Shown one piece after another: positions 47,601 through 58,330 of a stretch of 64,000 nt of DNA. The stretch lies in contig JACGCM010001659.1 of NCBI GenBank assembly GCA_014058105.1, forward strand, positions 124,001 to 188,000, written 5' to 3'. The stretch comes from Kingdonia uniflora (Eukaryota > Streptophyta > Magnoliopsida > Ranunculales > Circaeasteraceae). Every line of letters starts with the position of its first letter. Position 1 is the stretch's first letter. The notes beneath the pieces were generated by a model. It was given only the letters and a program-made list of their open reading frames with translations. It did not search any database and was not told where the DNA came from. The position numbers were made by a program, and so were the translations under genes.

Positions 47601-48704
47601 TAACCTAAAATCATTTTCCCCGTAACATAGATTGTAATAATAAGGTAGAGATTAACTAAAGATTAAAGTTAAACATTACTTCCATGGCCATCCCAAAGTA
47701 CAACTGTAATTGAAATCCTAAAGCTTCACTTTTTTTTTTTGTAACAAGAGTTGAAGATTCTTTATGAAATATTGTCGTTTAAGGTATACGGGAACAAAGT
47801 GGTTTTAATGGAGTAAGGAGGGGTTTTAATGGAGAAATAATCAAAGAGAAGAGGAGATAAACGGAAAAAGTGGAAAAATTATCCACTAAAGCAAGCCGAG
47901 CTGTTTTCTCTTGGTGTATCATCCACGCCATCACAATTTTGACCGTATCCTTCCGATCTTGTGGCTAATGTTAGGAGTTATTTAGAGAGTATAAGAAGGG
48001 GAGTCAACCGATCCTTCCTCTGTTTCTAAATACAGGCAACATACAGCAGTTTATTTACTTTTTTTGCTTGTCTATACCAAGAAAGTGATTTTTGTCCAAG
48101 CGAAATAGTATTTTTATTATTATCTGAATTGGTTGTAGAGATTGAGATGAAATGAGGACTTAAACTCTTCATCTATTATATATTAGTTGCATATAGATAT
48201 TATTTTGATATTGAAACCTCCCTGTAAAAAACCTGATTTAGATGTAAAATTTTGCTCATTTTGCAGGTTTACAAGGCCAGGCGCGTTGCTGCAATGAAGA
48301 TGACGAACGATGGCTTCGATGAACAAGCAGAAGTGCGGAAAGCACAAAAACTAAGATCATTAGAACAAAAAGGATTATTAAAGAACAGGAGTAACAAGAG
48401 AAAGATGGATGACGGGTTTAAAGGGAAACCGAAAGGACAGACTCTAGAACCTGTATCAAAGAAACAATCATCAAAGAAAAAGAGTATAACGAGAGAGACT
48501 GATGTTGGTTTAGAAGATGAAACAAAAACACAGACTCCGAAACCAGTAGCAAAGAAACAATCATCGAAGAAAAAGAGTAAAACGAGAGAGACTGATATTG
48601 TTCTAGAAGATGAAACAAATGCACGGAAAGACCTGAATCTTAAGTTATCTGAAGAGAAGTTGGAGACCTCAAGTAAAAAGAAGAAAAAGAACAAGCCTTC
48701 CTAA
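35603..48704 (+). CDS. RH36: DEAD-box ATP-dependent RNA helicase, DBP8/DDX49 type (RH36-like)
   Basis: Nucleolar helicase family acting in 18S rRNA maturation in the small-subunit processome (yeast Dbp8, Arabidopsis RH36/SLOW WALKER3). Exons: 35603-36193, 37009-37331, 43222-43425, 43536-43617, 44557-44655, 48267-48704; all GT/AG, phases consistent, 1737 nt, 578 residues. Motifs, all intact: Q motif (about 52-83), AQTGSGKT (94-101), PTRELA (126-131), TPGR (175-178), DEAD (202-205), SAT (233-235), [17 protein letters not shown] (350-359), [11 protein letters not shown] (380-390). Word order and the short N-terminus fit DBP8 rather than other DEAD-box classes. The C-terminal 95 or so residues are a lysine-rich tail with two copies of a [19 protein letters not shown] unit, making the protein longer than Arabidopsis RH36 (about 490). 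Introns 2 and 5 are 5.9 and 3.6 kb and contain mobile DNA. Confidence 0.95.
36194..37008 (+). other. Helicase intron 1, no element found
   Basis: An 815-bp intron between the TPGR-containing exon and the DEAD-containing exon. The donor is AAG/GTGATT and the acceptor TTGTTCCAG. No coding sequence or repeat borders are seen. Confidence 0.8.
37332..43221 (+). other. Helicase intron 2 (5.9 kb), unresolved repeats
   Basis: Donor AG/GTATAAG at 37332, acceptor GTGGCCAG at 43221. Near 37514 it has a GAGCATCCATAATG word like a Tourist end, whose partner I could not find. There are A-runs at 39933-39957 and 42414-42432, and a patch of CATCTTC/TTGTTGCC-type direct repeats near 39170-39240. A distinctly GC-rich 180-bp segment lies at 42960-43140, only 80 bp before the exon 3 acceptor. 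No gene is supported in it. Confidence 0.6.
43618..44556 (+). other. Helicase intron 4, nothing recognised
   Basis: AT-rich intron of 939 bp between the motif VI exon and the short exon starting [10 protein letters not shown]-run at 43856-43870 is the only notable feature. Confidence 0.8.
44714..46803 (-). mobile_element. Possible small LTR element in helicase intron 5
   Basis: Two direct repeats of about 190 bp, 44714-44911 and 46602-46803, share most of their sequence, from ACAATACATGATGAGATGG to CTCATTSTYGGTGTTGACTTTCA. On the minus strand they begin TGTTGAAAGTCAACACC, like an LTR. The 1.7-kb interior contains no retroviral protein I recognise; at 46443-46456 a minus-strand TGATATCAGGGCG resembles a degenerate initiator-Met primer site, but not at the repeat edge. 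A non-autonomous or decayed LTR element is the likeliest reading. Confidence 0.5.
47175..48020. mobile_element. 846-bp inverted-repeat DNA element in helicase intron 5
   Basis: The left 70 bases (GAGGAGGGATCGGTTGACTC and following, to about 47255) are matched in inverted orientation by the right 70 bases ending AACCGATCCTTCCTC at 48020, with about 85% agreement including ATAACTCCT and TAGCCACA words. The interior has no transposase. Long terminal inverted repeats suggest a Mutator-like MITE, but I could not find a convincing 9-bp duplication (TTACTAAGA against TTTCTAAAT at best). It ends about 245 bp before the last helicase exon. Confidence 0.82.
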
Positions 48705-49647
48705 ACTTGGAAGAGAACAGATGGTCTTCCAATCCGCGAGTTTATGTTCTGTATGAAAAAATAGTTATTTAGGAAGTTAACCCAATGATAGATGAGAAAT
48801 ATCATAGCCTGTTAAAGTGCTTCTTTCAGGAAAAGAGAATCATTAGAAACTATTTTTGTTTATCTCAGTAAAGTTTTGAGGCTTGACCTTTCTTCTGCAA
48901 GTTGGAATATCACTTGAGACCAACTTTATTTGGCGACATTTTTGCTGAAGCACCCAGTTTTGATTTTCAGAATCTGCAATAAGATTTAATTTTTATCCTG
49001 GGTTTGGCAAATTATTCCAAATGTTTGGCGTATTTACAGATTTGGAGAGATATACATGAAAACCGGTCTTATACCGTCTTACATAGATACGCTTTAACAT
49101 GCAGAGTTCAAACCCCCTCACTGTGCGAGCTGAGAATTATGTTATTAGCGTTTGAGCTGTGTTCTGCATCTTTGGGCTCTGTACCAGAGGCTTGGTTGTT
49201 ATACAATATTCAGGTCACAAATACGCTGACATATATAAATTCCCTTGTGATTTGTGTCTTCTCGTGATTCAAGAACTGCGCCTTGCACCCTTACGAGCCC
49301 TTGAACATGCTCTTAAGATCTTTGAGGTTCATGTTTTTTAAAGGCCAATACTGAGACTACAAATCAAACTTATAGTTTAAATAGATATTTGGGAACAAAT
49401 TAACGTCATAGAGGCACTTCCAATGCGATACGAAACTAAAAGTCAAAAAACACACTACAAAACAAACTTATGGTTTAAATATATATTTGGGAACAAATCA
49501 ACTTCATAGCGGCACTTCTAATGCCAAAGGGAACTCAAAGCCAAAACACACTTACAAACAAATTCATGTTGCATGTTTCTTGCCACTCTCATGTCTATAT
49601 TTGCTTAACACAAGGCTTCATACAGTTTCATTTGTTGTTTGAGCAAG
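48705..49647. other. Helicase 3' flank with a ~110-bp tandem duplication
   Basis: Downstream of the helicase stop I see no further gene. At about 49345-49450 and 49455-49560 a stretch containing AAACTTATRGTTTAAAT, TTTGGGAACAAAT and GGCACTTC is repeated head to tail. A possible polyadenylation word AATAAG lies near 48977. Confidence 0.6.
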
Positions 49648-49840
49648 ATGGAAGGAGAAATCAACACGCAGACGATGCCATTGATGGAAAGCTACGAGAA
49701 GCAACATGTACGTTACTGCAGATCAATGAGTACGCTCAGACATGACTTCGTACAAAATTTGCCTAATAAGGTGAGGTGTGTGTTGGATCCCGAAGACCTT
49801 CGAAATATCGATTTGTCTACAATCCAAGGGTTGGTTCATG
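49648..49840 (+). pseudogene. Stranded first exon of an MTP8-like metal transporter (copy A)
   Basis: The ATG at 49648 opens a 64-codon exon ending at the donor CATG/GTAATT. The encoded DFVQNLPNKVRCVLDPEDL followed by IDLSTIQGL matches the cytosolic N-terminus of plant MTP8-type cation diffusion facilitators (Mn transport into vacuole or Golgi) and the better copy at 63546. The intron start and phase agree with that copy. No downstream MTP8 exon follows before the duplicated sequence resumes near 51700, so this copy is a dead fragment unless it splices very far. Confidence 0.75.
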
Positions 49841-51520
49841 GTAATTCCTCTCCTCTATATGTTATCAGTAGACTAGATATAGATATATATCCTAGGGTTA
49901 AGGATTAAGGAATCTACTTAAAAGGGGTCATTTTTATCGAGAGACTTAAACAGATATTGTGCATCTATTTCTTTGTGATACACGTTACATCTGATTACAA
50001 ATGACTCACTAAACACCTACATTCGACTGCCCAAATTAAAGTCAAATTACTTAAACCATGCCTTAAAGTTTCTTAATCAAGGTAGAGCCTAAATGAAGCA
50101 ATGTTTTTTTTTTTTTTTTTTTGATTGGTAATGAAGCAATGTTTTTATGGCAATCACTTGGAAGATTTTTCTTGTTTTAGTATCTTTAAAGACATCTATA
50201 TTTTGTTTTGTTGTAGTTTAAGGTCAAGGGTATATCTTTGGAGGATACAATAAATATCATTTTGTAAAGTCAAACAAATGTAGGAAGGTTTGATCTGAGG
50301 TAGGTGTTTTTGTGGATTCTTCTTTTAGGCCAAATCATTTGGTTATTAAACACTAGGATTCATGCAAGTTGCTTGCTCTATTTACTTCATGACCATTTAC
50401 ATGGTGGTGACGGGTGACCCCATAGCATTTAGGATATTGTCCATCTAAGTGCCCCTACTTGGTATACCAATACTATATTCAAACCCAATAAATATTTGGA
50501 CCACGTGTAAATTGTAATGCATATAGCTATCATGTACTACTAAAATTATCCAACTTCTCACACACACAATCATACAAAAACATTGAATATTCACGGAAGG
50601 CAGCTACCATTGACTCTTGGAGTTTGAGATGAGGTAGTGTTTTATGGGATCTTCTTTAGGCCAAATCATTTGGTTCATGTTTATAATAGAAGTTATTGCT
50701 TTCCAAAGTTCCTACATACCTTAATTACCTAAGGATGTTATCCATCTAAAGTGCCTTTAGATACACAACTTGAAATAAATCATGCACAAGAGCAAAAAAT
50801 GAGTTTGAGGGATTGCATATTATCTAGAGCAGACTGTTCTTTACACTAGTGTGTTCGTGCATGCGCTTTGTATGTGACACATGGAATATATGGATGCCTA
50901 TAAATAGTATGTAGATTGGCACAGTTCTAAGGTTATAGACCAAATCTAAACACATAGAGTGCCTACGAGCTACTTGTTTTTGGAAACAACAAAACACTCG
51001 AAAACCATTTTCATAACATAGACAACTTGACGATGGATTGTAACTGAACTTCCCCTTTTATTTGCATCATTTTGGCCGCAACCTTTTGATTTCGGTAACC
51101 ATATACAGTTAGGGCCGGCCCTTAGGTTTGTAGGGCCCAAGGCGAAGTTCAAAAATTGGCCCTCATAGGGGAATTTTGTTTTCTAATGCATTTTCAAAGC
51201 AAAATTTTTGGGGAAAAAATAATGTAACAAGGGTAGGAATTGAACCTCTAACTTTAAGATTTTAATCTAGACACTCCAAACCATTGAGTTATTCTATATA
51301 ACTATCAAAGAAAGGGGACCTTTGTATACATTACTAACAAATTTTGGGGCCCCTATTTTAGGTAAAAATTCGGAAGCCCTAGCGGCCGCCTCTTGCGCCT
51401 ATAGCCAGGATCGGGCCTGTATACAGTCACATGTCGGATCATTTTTCTTATTGACAATATATTTAATAATTGGATTAAAGTTCTTCTCAAATGCAATTTC
51501 GTGAAATAACACTTGTGTCC
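49800..51520 (+). repeat. Duplicated MTP8 exon 1/intron 1 segment, unit 1
   Basis: The sequence from the end of exon copy A through intron words such as GGTCATTTTTATCGAGAG, GATTACAAATGACTCACTA, GGATACAATAAATATC and GTGAAATAACACTTGTG recurs in the same order in unit 2 (51700-63080), there interrupted by two large insertions. Unit 1 carries a hAT-type MITE (51110-51419). Confidence 0.85.
51110..51419. mobile_element. hAT-type MITE with perfect 8-bp duplication
   Basis: TATACAGT at 51102-51109 and 51420-51427 flanks a 310-bp insert beginning TAGGGCCGGCCC and ending ATCGGGCCTG. No transposase. As in the MITE at 9080, the interior has a tRNA-like pair of words, here on the minus strand (AACTCAATGGTTTGG and GGTTCAATTCC). 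Confidence 0.85.
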
Positions 51521-51904
51521 GTGACTTGTACGACTGATCTCTGAGCTCTGGTCACTCATGTCGACATCTAAATTTCCACTTTTGTAGCATGCAACACCTC
51601 CTCCATCTCCATAGTTCTTCCCCTCCCCTTCCTCTCACTCAAGTCGTGTCTGAGCGTACTCATTGATCTCCAGTAACGTACATGTTGCTTCTCGAAGCTT
51701 CCCAGAGTACCTTCGAAAGATCGATTTGTCTACAATCAAAAGGTTGGTTCATGGTAATTCCTCTCCTCTATATGTTATAAGTAGACTAGATATAGATATA
51801 TCTCCTAGGGTTAAGGATTAAGGAATCTACTTAAAAAGGGTCATCTTTATCGAGAGACTTAAGCATATATTGTGCATCTATTTCTTTGTGATACACGTTA
51901 CATC

Positions 51905-52500
51905 TGTTGAGAATCGAGGTAGCTAATCCCAATTCTATGACAAGAATGAAACGTGGAAATTGCCAAACAAGAAATTAACAAAACGAAGAACAAACACAAA
52001 GACAAAAATTTACCCGGAGGAGGGAAGTGGAAAACCCTTTCGAATGAAAAACCACTCCCCACGAACAATCCAACAAGTTACAATCTATCTCTCAAGCTTC
52101 TTCGAAGCTTCAATAAATATCTCAAACCATAGTTTTCTCTCTAGGTTTAAACTTACATTAACATCCTTTGAAACACTCTAAGTATCCTTTATAAACTTGG
52201 GGAGACTTTACAAAAGTTAGGGATCAGAGTACGAATCTCGAGACAAGCAAATGACCACAACTTTACTTTAAAAACTGAGAATACAAGGTCAATTCGAGCA
52301 GAGACTAAAGTCTATTCGAACAGACCTCTATTCAAATAGAGACAAAAGTCTATTCGAATAGAGAGGTCTCTGCCTATTATGTTCGAACAAAATACCAAAA
52401 ATTATCCAAAATGATCTTTAACCTTCGTCTTTGACCCTCGTTCTTCCCACGAACATAATGAAATTCCACGAATCACCAAATTTGAATTCATTACTTAACA
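51905..52500 (-). repeat. 3' LTR of copia element
   Basis: 596 bp, TGTTGAGAATCGAGG to TTACTTAACA, clearly homologous to 56148-56754, with many substitutions. Both carry words such as GGTCYATTCGARCAGAGAC, repeated several times in the half near their end. Confidence 0.92.
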
Positions 52501-52770
52501 ATCTCCCACTTGAAATTGAATTTGCCGTAACCCATCTCCAGATCTTAATAATGAATTGCTAGAGCTATTCGGACCTTCAACCATGAAGACCCACAGAAGT
52601 TGTATACGTCGTTAACTTCTGGAATGTCACCACCTTCGTAAATATATCGGTCAGATTCACATCAGTATGAATCTTCTCAAGTTTCAACACACCGTCATTG
52701 AGGAGTGAGCGAATATAATGATACCGAATATCAATATTCTTGGTCCTAGATTAAAAAGATGCATTCTTCG

Positions 52771-53966
52771 CTAAGTGTATTGCGCTTTGACTATATCGCT
52801 ATACAACTTAGGAAGATGTTGTTCTTTGCAGAGCTCTTTCATCAACCCTTTAAGCCAAACCATATCCTTACAAGCTTCCGTAGCCGCAAGATATTCCGCC
52901 TTCGTCGTAGACAAAACTACTATCTTCTCTAGCCTTGAAACCCAAGTAACTGCACTGCTTCCCAATCTAAATACCAAGCCACTAGTGCTCTTTCGCCTAT
53001 CAATGTCACCCACCATATCAGAATTGACAAAATCCTATAAGCATATCTGAGAACCCCATAATATAGTGTAATATTTCGAGTCCCCTTTATATACCCAAGT
53101 ATCCATTTCAAAGCTCTCCAAAATTGTATGCTTGGATTACTCATATACCTACTAACAACTCCAACTGCTTGGGCAATATTTGGTCTCCTACAAATTATAG
53201 CATACATAAGGCTACCAATCGCTAATGAATAAGGAACTTTCCGCATCTCATCGCGATCCTTCTGCGTCTTCGGGCAATACTGCTTTAACCATTTAAAGTG
53301 ACCTCCAAATGGTGTACTAGCGATCTTAAAACAATCTATATTAAACTGCTTAAGTACTTTGCCGATGTACTCAGCTTGAGATAACTTCAATTCTTGCCAC
53401 TTTCTATCTCGTGTAATATGTATACCAAGAATTTGTTTTGCAGTACCTAAGTCTTTCATAGAAAACTCCTAGGATAACTGTTCCTTCAACTTGACAATCT
53501 CTCCCATGTCGGCACTTGCTACCAATATATCATCTACATATAGAAGTATAATGATATATAAGTTTTCTATATTCTTGATAAAATAACAGTGATCCGCATT
53601 GCATTTCAGAAAACCATTTCTGGACATGAACTGATCGAACTTCAAATACTGCCTCAGTGCTTGTTTCAAGCCATATAAGCTCTTTGTGAGCCTACACACT
53701 AGATCTTCTTTCCCTTTAACTACATACCCTTTTGGTTATTTCATATAAATTTCTTCATCAAGGTTGCCGTGAAGAAATGTTGTCTTAACATCAAGCTGCG
53801 CAAGATATAAATCTTCAACTGTAACTATATTTATCACAACCCAAATAGTAGACATCTTCACAATAGAAGTAAAGATTTCACCAAAATTAACGCATTCTTT
53901 TTGCTGAAAGCCCTTCACCATAATTGTAACTATATTTATCAATCTCTCGAGAGGGTTTAAATTCAA
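52771..53966 (-). pseudogene. Copia reverse transcriptase and RNase H
   Basis: On the minus strand from 53966: AQLDVKTTFLHGNLDEEIYM, SLYGLKQALRQY, the intact catalytic YVDDILVAS (about 53515-53541), LGTAKQILGIHI, then the RNase H word ADMVGD followed by KSTSGLVFRLG and STTKAEYLAATEA. At least three stops or frame breaks (near 53730, 53465 and 53040) separate the pieces. Confidence 0.9.
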
Positions 53967-53999
53967 TGTCGATACTTTCCACTACTTAACTTTAATTTT

Positions 54000-55270
54000 T
54001 GTCCACATGTACTATGAAGTCTTTATACAAAACTTTCTCATTGAATGTAATATTTCGGCTCTGGATGACTTTTTGATACTTCGCATCCTAAAATCGATAC
54101 CCAAACTCATCACCACCATATCCAATTAATATGCACTTCGTTAACTTTGCATCAAATTTGATCTTTTATCTGAAGTATCAAACACATATGAGGTACAACA
54201 AAAAATATACAAGTGTAAAAGGTTTACCTCTTTATTGTTCAATGTTTCTTCAAGCAATCTAAAGTCCAAAGCTGTCGAAGGCCCTCAGTTTATCAAGTAT
54301 ACCGCCGAACTAACCGTATCCACCCAAAAACATTTTGGCAATCCTGCGCTGAGTTTCATACTCCTCACTCTTTCGTTTATGGTTTGGTTCATGCATTCTG
54401 TAACACATTTTATTATAGTATTTCGGGAATAGTCTTATGTCGCTTAATCCTATTTGATGCGGAAAAGTCTTAAAACTCATAACTACAGTACTCACCCCCG
54501 TTATCTGACCTAAGATACTTCAGTTTCAAGCTGGTTTCAGTTTCAACAAGAGCCTCACTTCTTGAACCTAACAAACACATCTAATTTGTTATTCATAAAG
54601 TAGACCCACAGTCTAAGAGTAACGTCATCGATAAAAGTAACATAATAATGAGAACCATCGAGAGAAGACACCTTGGTTGGCCCCTATACATATGTATGAA
54701 CAAGATCCAAAATTTCAAATTTTTATGACCTTTTGGTTTTAGCAAAACTAACTTTCTTCTATTTTACAAGGACACACTCTTCACAAAACTTAAGATCAAC
54801 CACGTCAAAACCCTCTAGCTTTCCCTTGGTAACCATCATCTTCATCCTTTTCTCACTCATGCAATCGAGTCGTTTGTGTCAAGTACTTGAATCAATCCCC
54901 AGAGTGGCTGCACAAATAGTAGAAATTGTGCCTTACGTTATATACAACGTTCCTTGCCTTAAGTCCCGATCTACTACCATAGCTCCTTTTGTGACCTTCC
55001 AAAAATTATCACCAAAGGTTCTTACATATACACCATAATCCGCCAATTAGCTAATTGAAATAAGGTTAGGCCTCAATTTGGGTACAAGTCGCATATTCTT
55101 CAGAATCAACGTCTCCCCCGAAGGCAACTTCAACTTAGCGTTTCCCTTTCCAGTAATATTGCGCGCACTCTTATTTGTAAGGACGACTGTACCGAAGCTA
55201 CCTTTAACAATATTGGTTAGAAAATCTACGTTTACAGTAGCATGAAATGAGGCACCCAAATTAACTATTC
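54000..55270 (-). pseudogene. Copia protease and decayed integrase
   Basis: The protease start at 55230-55271 reads stop-IVNLGASFH: the usual Trp before it is a stop, and the catalytic Asp-Ser-Gly has become Asn-Leu-Gly. A typical copia GETLILKNMRLVPKLRPNLIS follows. The integrase region (about 54000-55030) is only in fragments. Confidence 0.8.
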
Positions 55271-55720
55271 ATGTCTCGTTAACATCGTTGCACGAAAGAA
55301 GCAAAGTCTGATCAGAATTAACCTCCTTAGTGAGATTCACTTTATCTTTCTCCTCGTCATGATTTTTCTTAGGAGAATTACAATTGCGCTTGAAGTCTCC
55401 ATTCTTTCCACAGCTCCAACACGCACCGAGCAACTTGAATTTTTCCCTTGACTGCGAACGATCTCTTTCATTCTTTGGCCCCTTTATAAAGGACATCCCT
55501 TTTTCCTTGACATTCAATGCACTGCCGTTTGAACTCAAAGAGGGTTATAGAGATTTACGCATATTCTCTTCACTCATAATCAACGAGACTATAATGTCAA
55601 TTTTAATTGTTTCATTCCCCGATGAATTGATCACTGCAGTAATAAACCATTCTCAACTCTCAAGCATCTACCCCAAAAGAGTCCACGCTCTCACCTCCTT
55701 GTCAAAAGTAATTTTTACAG
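55271..55720 (-). pseudogene. Copia Gag with CCHC zinc knuckle
   Basis: A minus-strand frame contains CWSCGKNGDFKRNC, a CX2CX4HX4C knuckle in which the His is Phe, in a Lys/Arg-rich setting (ERDRSQSREKFKL). Upstream Gag sequence to about 56100 is broken. Confidence 0.8.
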
Positions 55721-56147
55721 ATCCTAATTGAGTATGAATTGTATTGAACTTACTAATGTCAGCTTGTACACTGCCATTCTCCTTTATCTTAAGTAAACAA
55801 ATGACATAATAGATGTATCTTATTTACCCCAGAGGGTTCCGAGTACATAAAAGATAATATCTCCATCAACTCCTTCCTTGTCCCAATTTTAGAGATCATA
55901 TGTAGAATATGAGATAATAGTGCCAACCTAACGGATCCAAGCGCGCCTACTTTACAACATCATGATCTGCTGGCTTCATCTCAATCCCACTCATTGGTAA
56001 GTCAATATCCTTATGATAGAGATAGTCATCTATCTGCATCTTCTACACTCTAAAATTCGAACCATTAAACTTTACGATCTTCAATTTCTCTTTGTCGGCC
56101 ATCGTTCTTCACCACACAAGCCTCAAACCAAGCGCTCTGATACCAGT

Positions 56148-56754
56148 TGTTGAGAATCGAGGTAGCCAATCCCAATTCTCTGACAAAAGTGAAACACAAA
56201 AATTACCAAACGAGAAATTAACAAAACGAAGAACAAATACAAAGAAAAAAATTTACTTGGAGAAGGGAAGTGAAATACCCTTTCGGATAAAAAATCACTC
56301 CCTGCGAATAATATACTATTAATCAATCAAGTTACAATCGATCTCTTAAGCTTCCTCGAAGCTTTAAAGAATCTCTTAAACCTAAGTTTTTTCTCTAGGA
56401 TTAAACTCACATTAACATCCTCAGAAATACTCTAAGTGTCCCTTACAAACTTGGGAAGACTTTACAAAAGTTAGGGCTCGAAGTACGAATCTCGTGGCAA
56501 GCAAACGACCACAACTTTACTTCAAAAATTAAGAATACGAGGTCTATTCGAACAGAGACTAAAGTCTATTCGAACGGACCTCTCTCTGAGATCTCTATTC
56601 GAACAAAAACAAAAGTATATTCTCTGCCTCTTCTGTTCGAACAGGATACCAAAAATCACCCGAAATGATCTTTAACCTTCGTTCTTGACCCTCGTTCGTC
56701 CCACGAACATAATAAACTTCCACGAATCACCAAATTTGAATTTATTACTTAACA
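56148..56754 (-). repeat. 5' LTR of copia element
   Basis: 607 bp; begins TGTTGAGAATC on the plus strand and ends TTACTTAACA, followed by the duplication ACATT. The initiator-Met primer site lies two bases outside its inner edge. Confidence 0.92.
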
Positions 56755-57329
56755 ACATTTGATTACAAATGACTCACTAAACACCTATATCCAACTCTCC
56801 AAATTAAAGTCAAATTGCTTAAACCATGCCTTAAAGTTTCTTAATCAAGGTAGAACATATATGAAACAATGTTTTTTTGGCAATCACTTCAAAGATTTTT
56901 CTTGTTTTAGTATCTTTAAAGACATATATCTATATCTACGTTTTCTCCACTTTGTGGGCTCTGAAGAACACTTCTCCGAAGGAATCGCATTCAGCAAGCA
57001 CTATGTATATCTCCACCATCATTACCTTTTGGTGGAATCTGATTGTTATGAGAATCGGCTATAGTACTGATAGTGTTATGAGGACAAGGATACCATGTTG
57101 CGAACCAGGCACAAAAGAATATAATCTTTTGGCTTCGTTCTATTTCATGGTAGTAAATGTCTTCAATAAGTTGTATTTTTTCTCTCGAAAAAGTTATCCA
57201 ATACTATTTTCTGAAGTCATTATGAGTAGAAGTCATGAATTCCTTACTAATAAACTGGCGAATCATAGAACCATGGCTAAAATCCAAATATGAAGGATGG
57301 ATCACATAGATATGTAAATTCTATATAAG

Positions 57330-57720
57330 AATGTCAGTATGGTTACTGCTGGTCTTTTTTCTAGAAAAAAATGTTTAAACAGTAGAGTCTTAGTAAAAGG
57401 TGTCAGTATGATTACTGCTGGTCTTTTTTCCCTGACCAAGATATTTAAACAGTAGAGTCTTAGTAAAAGAGTCAGGTACACGTCTGTGATTTATCGGCTA
57501 AACGTTCACTTTCAGAACAACAATGCCATACGCGACTTGGGTGACGTACCATACCTAATGTTCTTACCAGGCTAGGCTGAGAAAACACCTCAACCAGTGA
57601 AAGAAGATAAACAGTAAACATACCTACTTCTCTTACTAGGCTAGGCTGCGAAGATATCTTTAATCAAGAAAGAAGATAAATAGTAAATCATACCTAGTTC
57701 TCATATGAAACTTATCATAC
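57330..57720. repeat. Two pairs of tandem duplications beside the viral primer site
   Basis: At 57330-57475 a stretch of about 75 bp (GTCAGTATGRTTACTGCTGG ... ACAGTAGAGTCTTAG) occurs twice. At about 57545-57710 another of about 70 bp (TACCAGGCTAGGCTG or TACTAGGCTAGGCTG, with GAAAGAAGATAAA) occurs twice. Both lie on the downstream side of the primer site in the viral sense. Confidence 0.85.
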
Positions 57721-57751
57721 CTACGCGAACCAACAAAATTAGCCACACATG

Positions 57752-57763
57752 GCTCTGATACCA
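57752..57763 (-). other. Pararetroviral primer-binding site
   Basis: TGGTATCAGAGC on the minus strand, a perfect initiator tRNA-Met complement, about 200 bp beyond the AATAAA word in the viral sense. This is where minus-strand DNA synthesis would start in this virus family. Confidence 0.8.
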
Positions 57764-57959
57764 ATAAAAGAGATGGATTTAATCAAAATGGCTAATTATA
57801 AAAGAACTAAAGATACTTGAAATAAACTAGAACATAAATAACTAAATTAAACAAAAATGATAAACTAATCCAGAGTATGACCCTAATGTCCCTCTAATGG
57901 TACTTAGACACCTCAATAGGGTATGTGTGCAGAGATTGTGAATATACTTATAAACAAAC

Positions 57960-58330
57960 AATATAAACAAACTTTTATTTATTATGAAACTCTTATGATA
58001 TACTTACAGAGGATGGATGAAGATAAACAGTGGATGGAGGTGGTAGCTTAGAAATAGGAGTACAAACTTAAAAACTTAAGAAATATTTTTGAAAAACGTA
58101 CACACAAATGAGCTCTCTGGCTCCTTATATAGATAAAGTCGGAATCCAAATGGTTTGAAGTCTGTGTAATGCTGTCCAGCTTGGAGTTGTCTGGTGGAAG
58201 ACAAGGTAAGTGGTCTTCAGGTTCCACAAAGTGGTCTACAGGTCCCACAAAGTAGTCGGTCCCACGAAGTGGTTAGTCGGTCCTACAAAGTGGTTAGCCG
58301 GTCCTACAAAGTGGTCTTATTTTGACTTTT
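57960..58330 (-). promoter_or_regulatory. Pararetroviral promoter-like block with repeat array
   Basis: In the viral sense: five to six imperfect repeats of about 20 bp built on ACCACTTTGTRGGACC (58200-58320), then a TATA box TCTATATAAGGAGCC (about 58114-58128), then 150 bp on AATAAATAAAAG (about 57970-57985), a likely polyadenylation word. The spacing of TATA and AATAAA resembles other plant pararetroviral terminal regions. Confidence 0.65.

Larger units (their letters stand above)
51905..56754 (-). mobile_element. Copia LTR retrotransposon, minus strand, complete ends
   Basis: A 4850-bp element flanked by ACATC (51900-51904) and ACATT (56755-56759). The unoccupied target is present in unit 1 near 49990 as ACATCTGATTAC, which proves the insertion point. 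LTRs are 51905-52500 and 56148-56754 (TGTTGAGAATC...TTAACA). The primer site TGGTATCAGAGC (minus strand, 56134-56145) adjoins the right LTR; the polypurine tract AAGTGGGAGAT (minus strand) adjoins the left one. Internal order is Gag, protease, integrase, RT, RNase H, as in copia. Multiple stops make it inactive. Confidence 0.93.

Noticed and set aside
48269..48694. 141-codon minus-strand frame rich in Phe and Ser
   Set aside because: It is the reverse complement of the lysine-rich helicase tail; such shadows arise from AAG/AAA-rich coding DNA.
57466..57720. CRISPR-like spaced repeats
   Set aside because: Only two copies of each unit, long and directly adjacent, in a plant genome; they are tandem duplications in the viral leader.
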